NCBI RefSeq assembly: GCF_007860125.1
Contig: NZ_SJPW01000003.1
Coordinates: forward strand, 310,001-374,000
Length of the DNA: 64,000 nt
From: Rubripirellula tenax
Lineage (GTDB): Bacteria > Planctomycetota > Planctomycetia > Pirellulales > Pirellulaceae
Direction: 5' to 3'
Position 1 is the stretch's first letter. Every line of letters starts with the position of its first letter. A program made the translations under genes and the position numbers. Shown piece after piece: positions 43,633-51,548 of this stretch. The notes under the pieces were generated by a model. It saw only the letters and a program-made list of their open reading frames with translations. It searched no databases and was not told where the DNA came from.

Positions 43633-46600
43633 TTACTTGGCTTCTTTGCCAAGCATGAACATCATCATAGGCTGCTGGGCCGAGGCTGCGTTGTAGGTAT
43701 AGCCGGCCTCGAGCGCCCGATCGATTCGCTCTTTCGTTTCCGAAAGGTGCGCCTTGGTGTACGCGTCCATCTTGTCGCCACACTTTTCAAGCGACGCGTC
43801 GATGTCTTCGGTCAACGTGCGAAGTTCCATGCGAGCCAGATTGCTGATCGGCTTGTACGCGGCCGTATCGTCCGACGATTCCAGGACCAAATCCAGCAAC
43901 CGCTGCATATGCTCGCGTTGTAAGTTACGACGCAGGCTGGAAATCATCGGCTTGCGATCGTTGCGACCTTCGGGGCATTCTTTCTTCAGTTCGCCCCAAA
44001 CAGCGGCATTGATCGTGGCCAACAACTCGGGCAACGTCAGCGCGTCCTCGTCTTCGGGCAAACGCAATTCGTTGTCGTAAACGCGGCGCAGGGTCGTCGG
44101 ATTCATCAACCATGTTAGCGCCGATGCTTGGACGCCCAAGATCCGGTCGTGGATTGGCCACGTTGCTTCCGATGACATCGACGAATGGAATCCGCCGTCG
44201 ATCCATTTATCAACACTCATTCGTTCCAGCAATTTCGGCGTTAACCCGTATGCCTCGTCGAAGAATGCTGAATCGATCACGAACTTCAGCGCCGCACGTT
44301 GCTGGTCGGCAGGCACGACTTCGACCGGGGGACGATCGCCGGGATCGCCTTTCTTGTCACGATAGACAAATGCTCCGCCGACCCAATTGGCCATCATGCT
44401 GGACGCTTTCGTTTGCAATCCCAACGTTAACTCGTAGCCACGTCGCGCCTTGCCCCACGTGTCACCCTCTTTGACAAACTTGTCCAAGATTCGTTCGCGG
44501 TAAAGCTTGACCAACTTCATTTGTTCGTTTGCATAGGCGAGCGGATCTTTGGCAAAGTCGTACCGGCGAGCCAGCGGGTCTGGGCCCGTGGTGTCTTCGT
44601 CGGTGGCGTATTGCAGCTCGGGCTCCGTACAACGACTCAGGATCTTTGGCAGTTCCTTGTCCTTGAACGTGTAACCGTATTCGATCGCCCAGAAGTCATA
44701 CGGGCCGATGTCGATCATCGCGTAATCGCCTTGCGCGTTGCCCGAATCGTATCGATAGTTGATCGGCGTGTAATCCATGACCGATGAGGCGATGGTCTTC
44801 TTACCCTTCAACGCTTCGCTGTTGATTTCGTCGAGGGTGTACAGCGACGATGCTTTGAAGTTGTGACGCAAACCGAGTGTGTGCCCGACTTCGTGCGCGA
44901 CCAAGTCGGCCAACAGAGGCCCGACGAACCATTCTGGCATGCCGTCGAGCAGGTGTTCGTCTTCTTTCTTCTCGTCATCGGCATCTTTGTCACCGACTTT
45001 TTTCGCGTCCTTATCGTCGGCGTCTTCGTCATCCAAATCGTCGTCTTTGTCAGCTTCTTCGGCATCGTCTTCTTCGGCGTCACCATCTTTCTTCGATGCG
45101 TCGGCTTTTTCGCCATCTTTGTCGGCCTTGTCTTCATCGTCTTTCTTCTTTTTCTTGGCAGCTTCTTCGTCCGCCATCAGGGTCAGCCCCCAATCCATTC
45201 GCGCGAACGCCAGATCAAGACTGCGACCGGATGCGGCCATACACAGACCGTTCTTCTGGCTGACCGATCCGAACAGACCATCGTATTCGTCATCGCCCAA
45301 CAGCGCCGGGTCGGCGCCGGCCATTGCGAAACCGCCCATCGGCTGCTGTGCTTGGCGAGCATATTCGGCGCGTCGAAAGTTCGCTTGCTCGGCCGGTGCC
45401 ATACGGACTCGTGGATCCCAAGTCGGGTGCGTGCCCAGCCATGACAACGTTTCGGCCGAGAAGCCTTCCATCGCCAATTTGGGCATCAGGTCTTCGTAGT
45501 TGAAATTGAAGTGACGAATCCAACCGTCGGTCAGCACAATGTCGGCGTCCAAGATCTCACCGGTTTCGGGATGCACACGGCTTGGTCCGATCGCGGTGCC
45601 GATGTTGTTGTTCAGCCAACGGATGAAGTTGTATCGAACGTCCTCGGGATCCTTTTCCATGTGAACGCCACTCTGGGCGTCTTGGTACTCGATCACGATT
45701 GCGTCAACGATGCCGACTTTTTCGAATGCTTTGTTCCAGTAGTCGACGCCGGCTTTGATCCAGCGACGGTATCGGACCGGCGCGGTGTGTTCGACATAAA
45801 AACGGATGGGTTCTTTGGGCGGGCTAAGCGAAAGTTTCGAGTCGCGTTTCTCTAAGTGCCACCGATTGATGTATCGGACTTGCGTATCGTCATCTTTGTA
45901 TTGCGACAAATCGGAATACGTCGTCGTGAAGTAACCGACTCGCTCGTCCGCATCGCGCGGCTTGTAGCCACCCGACGTGCTGGGGACTTCGCTAAAGGAA
46001 TAGTGAATGGTTTGCAGCTTGCCGCTGCCGTCGATGTTGCGTCCGCCATTGACAATATCGAACGCGATTTCGACGTTCTCGGGGAAGACCTTGGCCGACT
46101 TCAATTCGTTGATGCGTGGATTGCTGACACGAACGGACGGGCCGAAAAACTTGGTCGCGTGTCCGATCAACAACGCGTCCATATCAATGACGGGACCGCC
46201 ATTGGGGCCCATCGCCAAGATCGGAACGTCCAACATGACGGTATCAGTGAACAGTCGTTTGACCGACGCTTTGCTTTCGGCATCGCCCGTCGCGCGCGTT
46301 CGCAGGTTCGGCGCGATCAAGGCCAATCGATCGTCATAGCGGCGCCACTGGACGACCCAGTCGCCCGATTGCAAACCGGCGTACAGGTCACCGCTGCTGA
46401 CGGTCAGGGCGATGAAATAGTTCTTGCCGGCGAAGTTTTTTGGCAACTCGCCAATCAACTGAGAGTCTTTGTCACGTTTCCAGACGTTAAACAGCCCTTT
46501 GGTTGCTTGTTGGTCGGAAACCTCAACCTGCTCGTAGCCCTCGGAAACCTTGTCGAAGGACGGCAGGTCGGCGGCGCGGGCCGATGTGGCGGCAGCGAAT

Positions 46601-46668
46601 GACACCAGAGCCAAAACGGCGGCAGAGAGGCGAGGCAAGTATTTCATTCCGAGCACTGGAGCTTTCAT
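43633..46668 (-). CDS. Zinc-dependent metalloprotease (DUF5117/DUF4953 type), secreted
   Basis: I chose the ATG at 46668 (MKAPVLGMKYLPRLSAAVL), giving 1011 residues; the ATG at 46647 is an alternative, and the longer open frame to 46998 is unlikely. A signal peptide ends near TSARAAD. The N-terminal domain (about 30-200) matches DUF5117, with FNVWKRDKDSQLIGELPKNF. Then comes KAGVDYWNKAFEKVGI. The zinc motif HEVGHTLGLRHNF, of the HExxHxxGxxH type, lies near residue 590. About 75 residues just before it (roughly 498-572) are almost only Asp, Glu, Lys and Ala. The C-terminal domain contains SVMDYTPINY with the Met-turn-like 'SVMDY'. The protein is probably periplasmic or external. Confidence 0.88.
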   Translation of the reverse strand: MKAPVLGMKYLPRLSAAVLALVSFAAATSARAADLPSFDKVSEGYEQVEVSDQQATKGLFNVWKRDKDSQLIGELPKNFAGKNYFIALTVSSGDLYAGLQSGDWVVQWRRYDDRLALIAPNLRTRATGDAESKASVKRLFTDTVMLDVPILAMGPNGGPVIDMDALLIGHATKFFGPSVRVSNPRINELKSAKVFPENVEIAFDIVNGGRNIDGSGKLQTIHYSFSEVPSTSGGYKPRDADERVGYFTTTYSDLSQYKDDDTQVRYINRWHLEKRDSKLSLSPPKEPIRFYVEHTAPVRYRRWIKAGVDYWNKAFEKVGIVDAIVIEYQDAQSGVHMEKDPEDVRYNFIRWLNNNIGTAIGPSRVHPETGEILDADIVLTDGWIRHFNFNYEDLMPKLAMEGFSAETLSWLGTHPTWDPRVRMAPAEQANFRRAEYARQAQQPMGGFAMAGADPALLGDDEYDGLFGSVSQKNGLCMAASGRSLDLAFARMDWGLTLMADEEAAKKKKKDDEDKADKDGEKADASKKDGDAEEDDAEEADKDDDLDDEDADDKDAKKVGDKDADDEKKEDEHLLDGMPEWFVGPLLADLVAHEVGHTLGLRHNFKASSLYTLDEINSEALKGKKTIASSVMDYTPINYRYDSGNAQGDYAMIDIGPYDFWAIEYGYTFKDKELPKILSRCTEPELQYATDEDTTGPDPLARRYDFAKDPLAYANEQMKLVKLYRERILDKFVKEGDTWGKARRGYELTLGLQTKASSMMANWVGGAFVYRDKKGDPGDRPPVEVVPADQQRAALKFVIDSAFFDEAYGLTPKLLERMSVDKWIDGGFHSSMSSEATWPIHDRILGVQASALTWLMNPTTLRRVYDNELRLPEDEDALTLPELLATINAAVWGELKKECPEGRNDRKPMISSLRRNLQREHMQRLLDLVLESSDDTAAYKPISNLARMELRTLTEDIDASLEKCGDKMDAYTKAHLSETKERIDRALEAGYTYNAASAQQPMMMFMLGKEAK

Positions 46669-47052
46669 AGGGAGAGGAGGGGTGGGCGGAACCGTTTCGC
46701 CGAAGTCCCCCGGATCATCGGGCCCCCGAACGATTGGGCCCCGGTTTATTCGGCAAAGTTTGCCAAATCCGAACCGATTAATCTTACACCAAGGCGTCAA
46801 ACCCCGGCGAGTTGCTTTCGCCGGTGACGAATAAAACGATTCTGGCCGGTGATGAATGCGACGACATTGACGGTTTTCGCTGTGAGGCCGACAATCTTCG
46901 GCACGCCAACCCACTGGATGGTTCCTGTTGGACGCCCTTGCGTCGGCCCTCGAATCCGCCAGCACATGCCTTGGGCCAGGCAACCAAAAACCGTCCATTC
47001 GCCCACCTATTCCTCATTTCCACCCAGTTTCATGATCCAAGAGACTCGTCAA
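46669..47052. other. Divergent intergenic region between the metalloprotease and glyA genes
   Basis: About 380 bases. A small perfect inverted repeat GGCAAA-G-TTTGCC lies at 46752-46764 and could be a regulator site. I see no riboswitch structure that I can name and no supportable small gene; the glyA frame is open upstream of 47032 but lacks a ribosome binding site. Confidence 0.4.
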
Positions 47053-48318
47053 ATGAATCCGCTGGCCCAACAAGACTCCGCCGTTTGGGCGGCGATCGAA
47101 GCCGAAGCCGTCCGCCAGCAGGAAGGCCTCGAGATGATCGCGAGTGAAAATTACACCAGCGTGGCGATCATGCAGGCCGCCAGCAGCGTGCTAACCAACA
47201 AGTACGCCGAAGGCTATCCCGGCAAACGATATTACGGCGGATGCGAGCACGTTGACGTGGTCGAAACGATCGCGATCGACCGAGCCAAGGAATTGTTCGG
47301 CGCCGAAGCCGCCAACGTCCAGCCGCACGCCGGCTCTCAGGCCAACACAGCCGTTTACTTGTCGTGCTTGGAGGTCGGTGACACCGTCCTGGGCTTGGAT
47401 TTGGCTCAAGGTGGACACTTGACCCACGGGATGAAGTTGAACATCAGCGGTCGGCTGTACAACTTCATCAACTACGGCGTCGATAAAGAACACCATCGGC
47501 TGGACTTTGACCAAATCGCCAAGATGGCTCGCGAGCACAAGCCGAAACTGATCGTGGCGGGTGCCAGCGCGTACCCTCGCGAGATCCCTCACGACAAGTT
47601 TGCCGAGATCGCAAACGAAGTCGGTGCGAAGCTGATGGTCGACATGGCGCACTATGCCGGATTGGTTGCCGCCGGCATCCACAACAGCCCCGTGCCCTAC
47701 GCCGACTACGTCACCACGACGACGCACAAGACGCTGCGTGGACCGCGCAGCGGCTTGATCCTTTGCAAGGAAGAGCACTTGAAGCTGGTCAACCGCAATG
47801 TGTTCCCCGGCACACAAGGCGGTCCGCTGATGCACATGGTTGCCGCGAAAGCGATTTGCTTTGGCGAAGCACTTCGTCCCGATTATAAGGCGTACGGCCA
47901 AGCGGTCGTGGACAACGCCAAGACCCTTGCCGAGACTTTGATGACCGCCGGATTGCGATTGGTCAGCGGTGGCACCGACAACCACTTGATGTTGGTGGAC
48001 GTGACGGCCGTGGGTCTGGGTGGCAAGAAAGCCGAAGAGGCGCTCGACCAGTGCGGCATCACGGTCAACATGAACATGATCCCGTTTGACCAGCGGCGTC
48101 CGGCCGATCCATCGGGCATTCGTATCGGCACGCCGGCGCTGACGACTCGCGGTATGGGCACCGCAGAAATGAAACGCGTCGGCAGTTGGATCGCGAAAGC
48201 CTTGTCGAACCCCGACGACGCCTCGCTGCTGGAAAGCATCCGTGGCGACATCAAAGAAATGTGTGAACAGTTCCCCGTACCGGCCGGCCGCGATGCGGTG
48301 ATGGTGCCTGCGAGCTAA
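47053..48318 (+). CDS. glyA: Serine hydroxymethyltransferase
   Basis: 421 residues from the ATG at 47053 ([19 protein letters not shown]), the usual GlyA length; an ATG seven codons upstream at 47032 is possible. GlyA interconverts serine and glycine with transfer of a one-carbon unit to tetrahydrofolate. Conserved blocks are [56 protein letters not shown] and [17 protein letters not shown], where the lysine (near 227) binds pyridoxal phosphate. It is not visibly cotranscribed with its neighbours. Confidence 0.97.
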   Translation: MNPLAQQDSAVWAAIEAEAVRQQEGLEMIASENYTSVAIMQAASSVLTNKYAEGYPGKRYYGGCEHVDVVETIAIDRAKELFGAEAANVQPHAGSQANTAVYLSCLEVGDTVLGLDLAQGGHLTHGMKLNISGRLYNFINYGVDKEHHRLDFDQIAKMAREHKPKLIVAGASAYPREIPHDKFAEIANEVGAKLMVDMAHYAGLVAAGIHNSPVPYADYVTTTTHKTLRGPRSGLILCKEEHLKLVNRNVFPGTQGGPLMHMVAAKAICFGEALRPDYKAYGQAVVDNAKTLAETLMTAGLRLVSGGTDNHLMLVDVTAVGLGGKKAEEALDQCGITVNMNMIPFDQRRPADPSGIRIGTPALTTRGMGTAEMKRVGSWIAKALSNPDDASLLESIRGDIKEMCEQFPVPAGRDAVMVPAS

Positions 48319-48336
48319 CGGAAAACTCGATGGGCT

Positions 48337-48406
48337 CCCGCGACGCCGCTCGCGGGTTTCACGTTTCCACTGCCATGCAGTTGGATCCCGCGAGCGGCGT
48401 CGCGGG
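48337..48406. repeat. Perfect 20-bp GC-rich inverted repeat after glyA
   Basis: CCCGCGACGCCGCTCGCGGG (48337-48356) is perfectly inverted at 48387-48406, with 30 bases between. Each arm is also internally part-palindromic (CCCGCGA...CGCGGG). There is no T-run. It lies between glyA and the response regulator gene and could end or stabilise the glyA message. Confidence 0.7.
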
Positions 48407-48422
48407 TGCACGAAGGGTAACC

Positions 48423-48854
48423 ATGAATCGAATTCTGATCGCCGACGACAACGACGCCAACCGCGAACTGCTGGAGGCCTACCTCGTCGGCGTCGATTGC
48501 GAACTCGAAACCGCCGTTGACGGCCAGGACACGCTCGACAAAGTCGCATCGTTCAAGCCCGACCTAGTGCTGCTTGACGTGATGATGCCGAAGTTGAGCG
48601 GGTTCGAAGTCTGCAAACGGCTGAAGGACTCGCCCGAGTTCCGCCGAGTGATGGTGCTGATGGTGACGGCGCTGAACGAGTTGGGCGATCACGAACGGGC
48701 CGTTGCAGCAGGCACGGATGATTTCTTGAGCAAGCCTGTCAACAAGATTGAACTGTTAAAACGGGTCGAAATCATGCTGAAGCTCAAGGGCACTGAAGAC
48801 GAACTCGAGCGGCTGCGGCAATACATTCAAGAAATGGAAGAGCAACGCAAGTAA
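48423..48854 (+). CDS. Single-domain response regulator with a coiled-coil tail
   Basis: 143 residues from the ATG at 48423. It is a receiver domain: ILIADDND with the acidic pair (residues 8-9), LVLLDVMMPKLSG with the phospho-acceptor Asp52, the Thr of VTAL near 82 and Lys104 in FLSKPVN. After the receiver, residues 118-143 (LKGTEDELERLRQYIQEMEEQRK) form a short coiled coil, which suggests dimerisation or partner binding. It has no output domain. It converges with the PAS-GAF-receiver gene, 10 bases away. Confidence 0.93.
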   Translation: MNRILIADDNDANRELLEAYLVGVDCELETAVDGQDTLDKVASFKPDLVLLDVMMPKLSGFEVCKRLKDSPEFRRVMVLMVTALNELGDHERAVAAGTDDFLSKPVNKIELLKRVEIMLKLKGTEDELERLRQYIQEMEEQRK

Positions 48855-48864
48855 CATACGAAGA

Positions 48865-50625
48865 CTACTCGTTTGTCGGAGCTGCCGATTCTGATTCCGC
48901 CGCACCGCCGACTTCCAACCTTGTCTTGATCACGTCGATCAACTGATCCAGTCGGAACGGTTTCGAAAGCACACATTTCGGTGGCAGCCCGGCCTGGCGG
49001 GCCTTCACAATCGAGTGCCCAGGGTCGTATCCAAACCCGGTCATCAAGACCATCGGCACATGCTCCATCAGATCGCCAAGTCGTAACATCAACTGATACC
49101 CGCTGTAATCGGGCAATCGAATGTCGCTGATGATGACGTCGTAACGTCCCGCGGCGCCGCTGTTGCGGACCATCCAAACCGCTTCGTCGCCCTTGTGAGC
49201 GGTTTCGACAACACAGCCGTAACGTTCAAGCAAACGGTGGGCGTCCTCTCGCACGGGTTCGTCGGCATCGACGACCAAAATTCGCTTGCCGCGAAGTCCC
49301 GCGTGTTGAGACGATTCAATGCCGACGGGAACGGCTTCCAACGGTGTCATCTTTTGACCGACCTGCTGGATCGTGTGCTTGATATCTCGCGCGTTTTGAA
49401 GGATCCGCTGCAACCTTTCAACGACTTCGGGGCTGTGCCCGATGTAGTCTTCCATCACGTTGACGGCGTCGTTCAAAATTTCGTCAACGGGCATCGCAAC
49501 GGCGCTGTGAATTGCATCACAACTCTGTTGGGCCGTGTTGGCCTTCTGCGCGACCAACAATTCCAACGTGTTCAGCGCGAAGGCCACGTCGCGTGCGAAG
49601 ATTTCCAAAAACTGCAGATCGCTATCGCCGAAAGCGTTTGATTCAGGACTCTCGACGTTGATCGTACCAAGCACTTGATCGTGTAGGATCAGCGGCGCCG
49701 TGATCGAACTTCGTGACGTCACGACGCCGGGAATAAACAGCGGATCGTTCTCAACATCCTGACACACATACGGCGAACCACTCGCCGCGACGTATCCCGT
49801 GACCCCGTTACCGTGTGGATGCGCAAACAACTGCCGATCGGCTGCGTCCTGGTCGATACCGACGCTTAGCAGCGGCACCAGGTTACCCGTCGCGTGTTCG
49901 AGTAAGCGAATTTCAATGACTTCGAAATTCAATAAGTCACTCAGATAGTGACGGATATTTTCTTTGAGCAATTCGATTCGCTCGTCAACTTCCATCATGA
50001 AGATTTCGGTCGGACGAAGATCCGCCAGCTCGCGGCCCGCCTTGTGGATCGCCTCCAGTTTCTGCTGCTGCAAAATTTCTTCGGTGATGTCACTGACGGT
50101 GACAATCAATTGCCGCGAATGACTCGGTTGGACCAGCGGTGCCGCGTGAACTTGAAAGTACCGGTTCTGGTCCGTGTGCAGGGTGCTGTTGCTTTCTTCG
50201 CCGGTTGCCAGCGCCGTGTGGAATGGACAGAAGTCCGGCCCCATGATTTCCGGATTGGACAACAACTCGTAGAAATTCATGCCTGTGATGTCAGTGTCTT
50301 TCCGACCGGCCCACTCGATCAACCGGCGGTTCCCCCACAGCAGGCGAATGTCGGAATCAAGCAGCGCGACCCCCTCGGGCATGTCCCGCAACATCAAGCC
50401 ACTTTGTGCGATCCCCCGCAACTCGCTTAACTGGGGCAACTGATCGCGAGCGATCCAAACGCCATCCACGTTCGCTTCGCTGAGCTCGTCGACGACGGCA
50501 ACGGACGTATCGACGACAATGATGGAGTCCGGATCGATATCGCCAGGCAAAGTCCGCGGATCGCCCACGCAAATGTATTTGCGAGGGTTAGCATTTGCCT
50601 GCGTCGCCTGTGGCGATCGGTTCAT
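48865..50625 (-). CDS. PAS-GAF-receiver signalling protein without a kinase domain
   Basis: 586 residues from the ATG at 50625, which has GGGAG upstream; a longer frame to 50718 exists. The N-terminal part (about 10-70) looks like a degenerate receiver-like region. A PAS domain follows (MPEGVALLDSDIRLLWGNRRLIEWAGRKDTDITGMNFYELL). A helical linker leads to a GAF domain (about 215-365, LLPLLSVGI-type and APLILHDQVLGTINVESPESNAFGDSDLQFLEIFARDVAFAL). A helical region (about 370-440) occupies the place of a DHp domain but has no clear H-box, and no HATPase is present. The C-terminus is a receiver (KRILVVDADEPVREDAHRLLERYG; IISDIRLPDYSG; LSKPF). It may be a phosphorelay intermediate or an altered histidine kinase. 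Confidence 0.85.
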   Translation of the reverse strand: MNRSPQATQANANPRKYICVGDPRTLPGDIDPDSIIVVDTSVAVVDELSEANVDGVWIARDQLPQLSELRGIAQSGLMLRDMPEGVALLDSDIRLLWGNRRLIEWAGRKDTDITGMNFYELLSNPEIMGPDFCPFHTALATGEESNSTLHTDQNRYFQVHAAPLVQPSHSRQLIVTVSDITEEILQQQKLEAIHKAGRELADLRPTEIFMMEVDERIELLKENIRHYLSDLLNFEVIEIRLLEHATGNLVPLLSVGIDQDAADRQLFAHPHGNGVTGYVAASGSPYVCQDVENDPLFIPGVVTSRSSITAPLILHDQVLGTINVESPESNAFGDSDLQFLEIFARDVAFALNTLELLVAQKANTAQQSCDAIHSAVAMPVDEILNDAVNVMEDYIGHSPEVVERLQRILQNARDIKHTIQQVGQKMTPLEAVPVGIESSQHAGLRGKRILVVDADEPVREDAHRLLERYGCVVETAHKGDEAVWMVRNSGAAGRYDVIISDIRLPDYSGYQLMLRLGDLMEHVPMVLMTGFGYDPGHSIVKARQAGLPPKCVLSKPFRLDQLIDVIKTRLEVGGAAESESAAPTNE

Positions 50626-51548
50626 CGGTCCACTCCCGCTATCGCGTGGTCGCGAAGCATGTGTAAACGCATCGGTTTCATTTCTTAGCATCATAGGACG
50701 AAAGCAGATTCCTGTCACAGCTTCTCACCCGACAATCCGAAATGAATGACCAATTTCGAACCCGAAACAGAAGCGATGCTTTCGACCCTTATCAGCATCG
50801 GCAAACCAACGAGCCTAACTCGACTGTCCATCGTTTCGTCGATGCAACCGGCGAATTTTCAATAGCACGAAAGCACCTGAGACGACGCCGCGAACATCTC
50901 GGAACGAAGCACTGCCCTTAGCCGACCAATAAGGAAAAATACCAACCAGTAAACCGCATCGACCGCCAACATCAGTCATTCGGATTCGATGGCTTATCCG
51001 TGACCGCGAATCATTCCAAGATGGGCTGACACTGCCGAACACGGATTCTGCGATGCCGCTGGAGGCTGGATCCTTCACCTTCATGGAATGTCCGGTAAAA
51101 TCAAACGGCCCCACGCACCGGTATCCCTCTGTTACGTCCCAAATCGCTGGAAGACCTCGTGTTCAATAGCTGCTCTCCCGCTGGGCAACGGGTCGCGCAC
51201 CCGCCTCGCGAAGACTTTTGGACCTCACTCGTCACCGATCGCAGACTGGCTTTGGCAGCCCGCACGCCGAACGAGAATCCGGGTAAAAGCCTTCGGATCA
51301 CAATGAATTGCAGTCATCTGACCCGTCGGATCGCACGCACAAAACAACTGCACCCGTTACCCAAAATCGCGGCTAACAATTTGCCATTTTTCAGAAATAC
51401 CATTTCTGTGCTTGTTGACTTTAGGTGTACAGGCTTTACCATGAGCAGTCGCTAGCCTTAATCGCCTAGCTTACGCAGCCGTTAAAACTTCCTCGTATTT
51501 CTTCTGTGGCCTCACGTGCTGTGAGATGTTTCCGGAGGGTTCCCCAAG
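50626..51548. other. Long upstream region of YTV gene 2
   Basis: About 920 bases without a supportable gene. Minus-strand and plus-strand open frames of about 100 codons occur (50815-51114, 51159-51455) but have no ribosome binding site or family resemblance. The last 160 bases hold a palindrome and promoter-like boxes for the YTV gene. Confidence 0.5.
51392..51442 (+). promoter_or_regulatory. Candidate promoter and operator of YTV gene 2
   Basis: A perfect palindrome CAGAAAT-ACC-ATTTCTG (51392-51408) lies 6 bases upstream of TTGACT (51415-51420). TACCAT (51437-51442) follows after 16 bases. The leader to the ATG at 51549 would be about 100 bases. The palindrome is well placed for an activator or repressor. 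Confidence 0.5.

Noticed and set aside
46669-47052. Glycine or THF riboswitch in front of glyA
   Set aside because: I could not find the conserved core of either class; only small inverted repeats are present.
50815-51114. A 99-codon minus-strand frame upstream of YTV gene 2
   Set aside because: It has a short hydrophobic stretch and a basic end that recall a sorting signal, but no VPEP motif, no ribosome binding site and no family.
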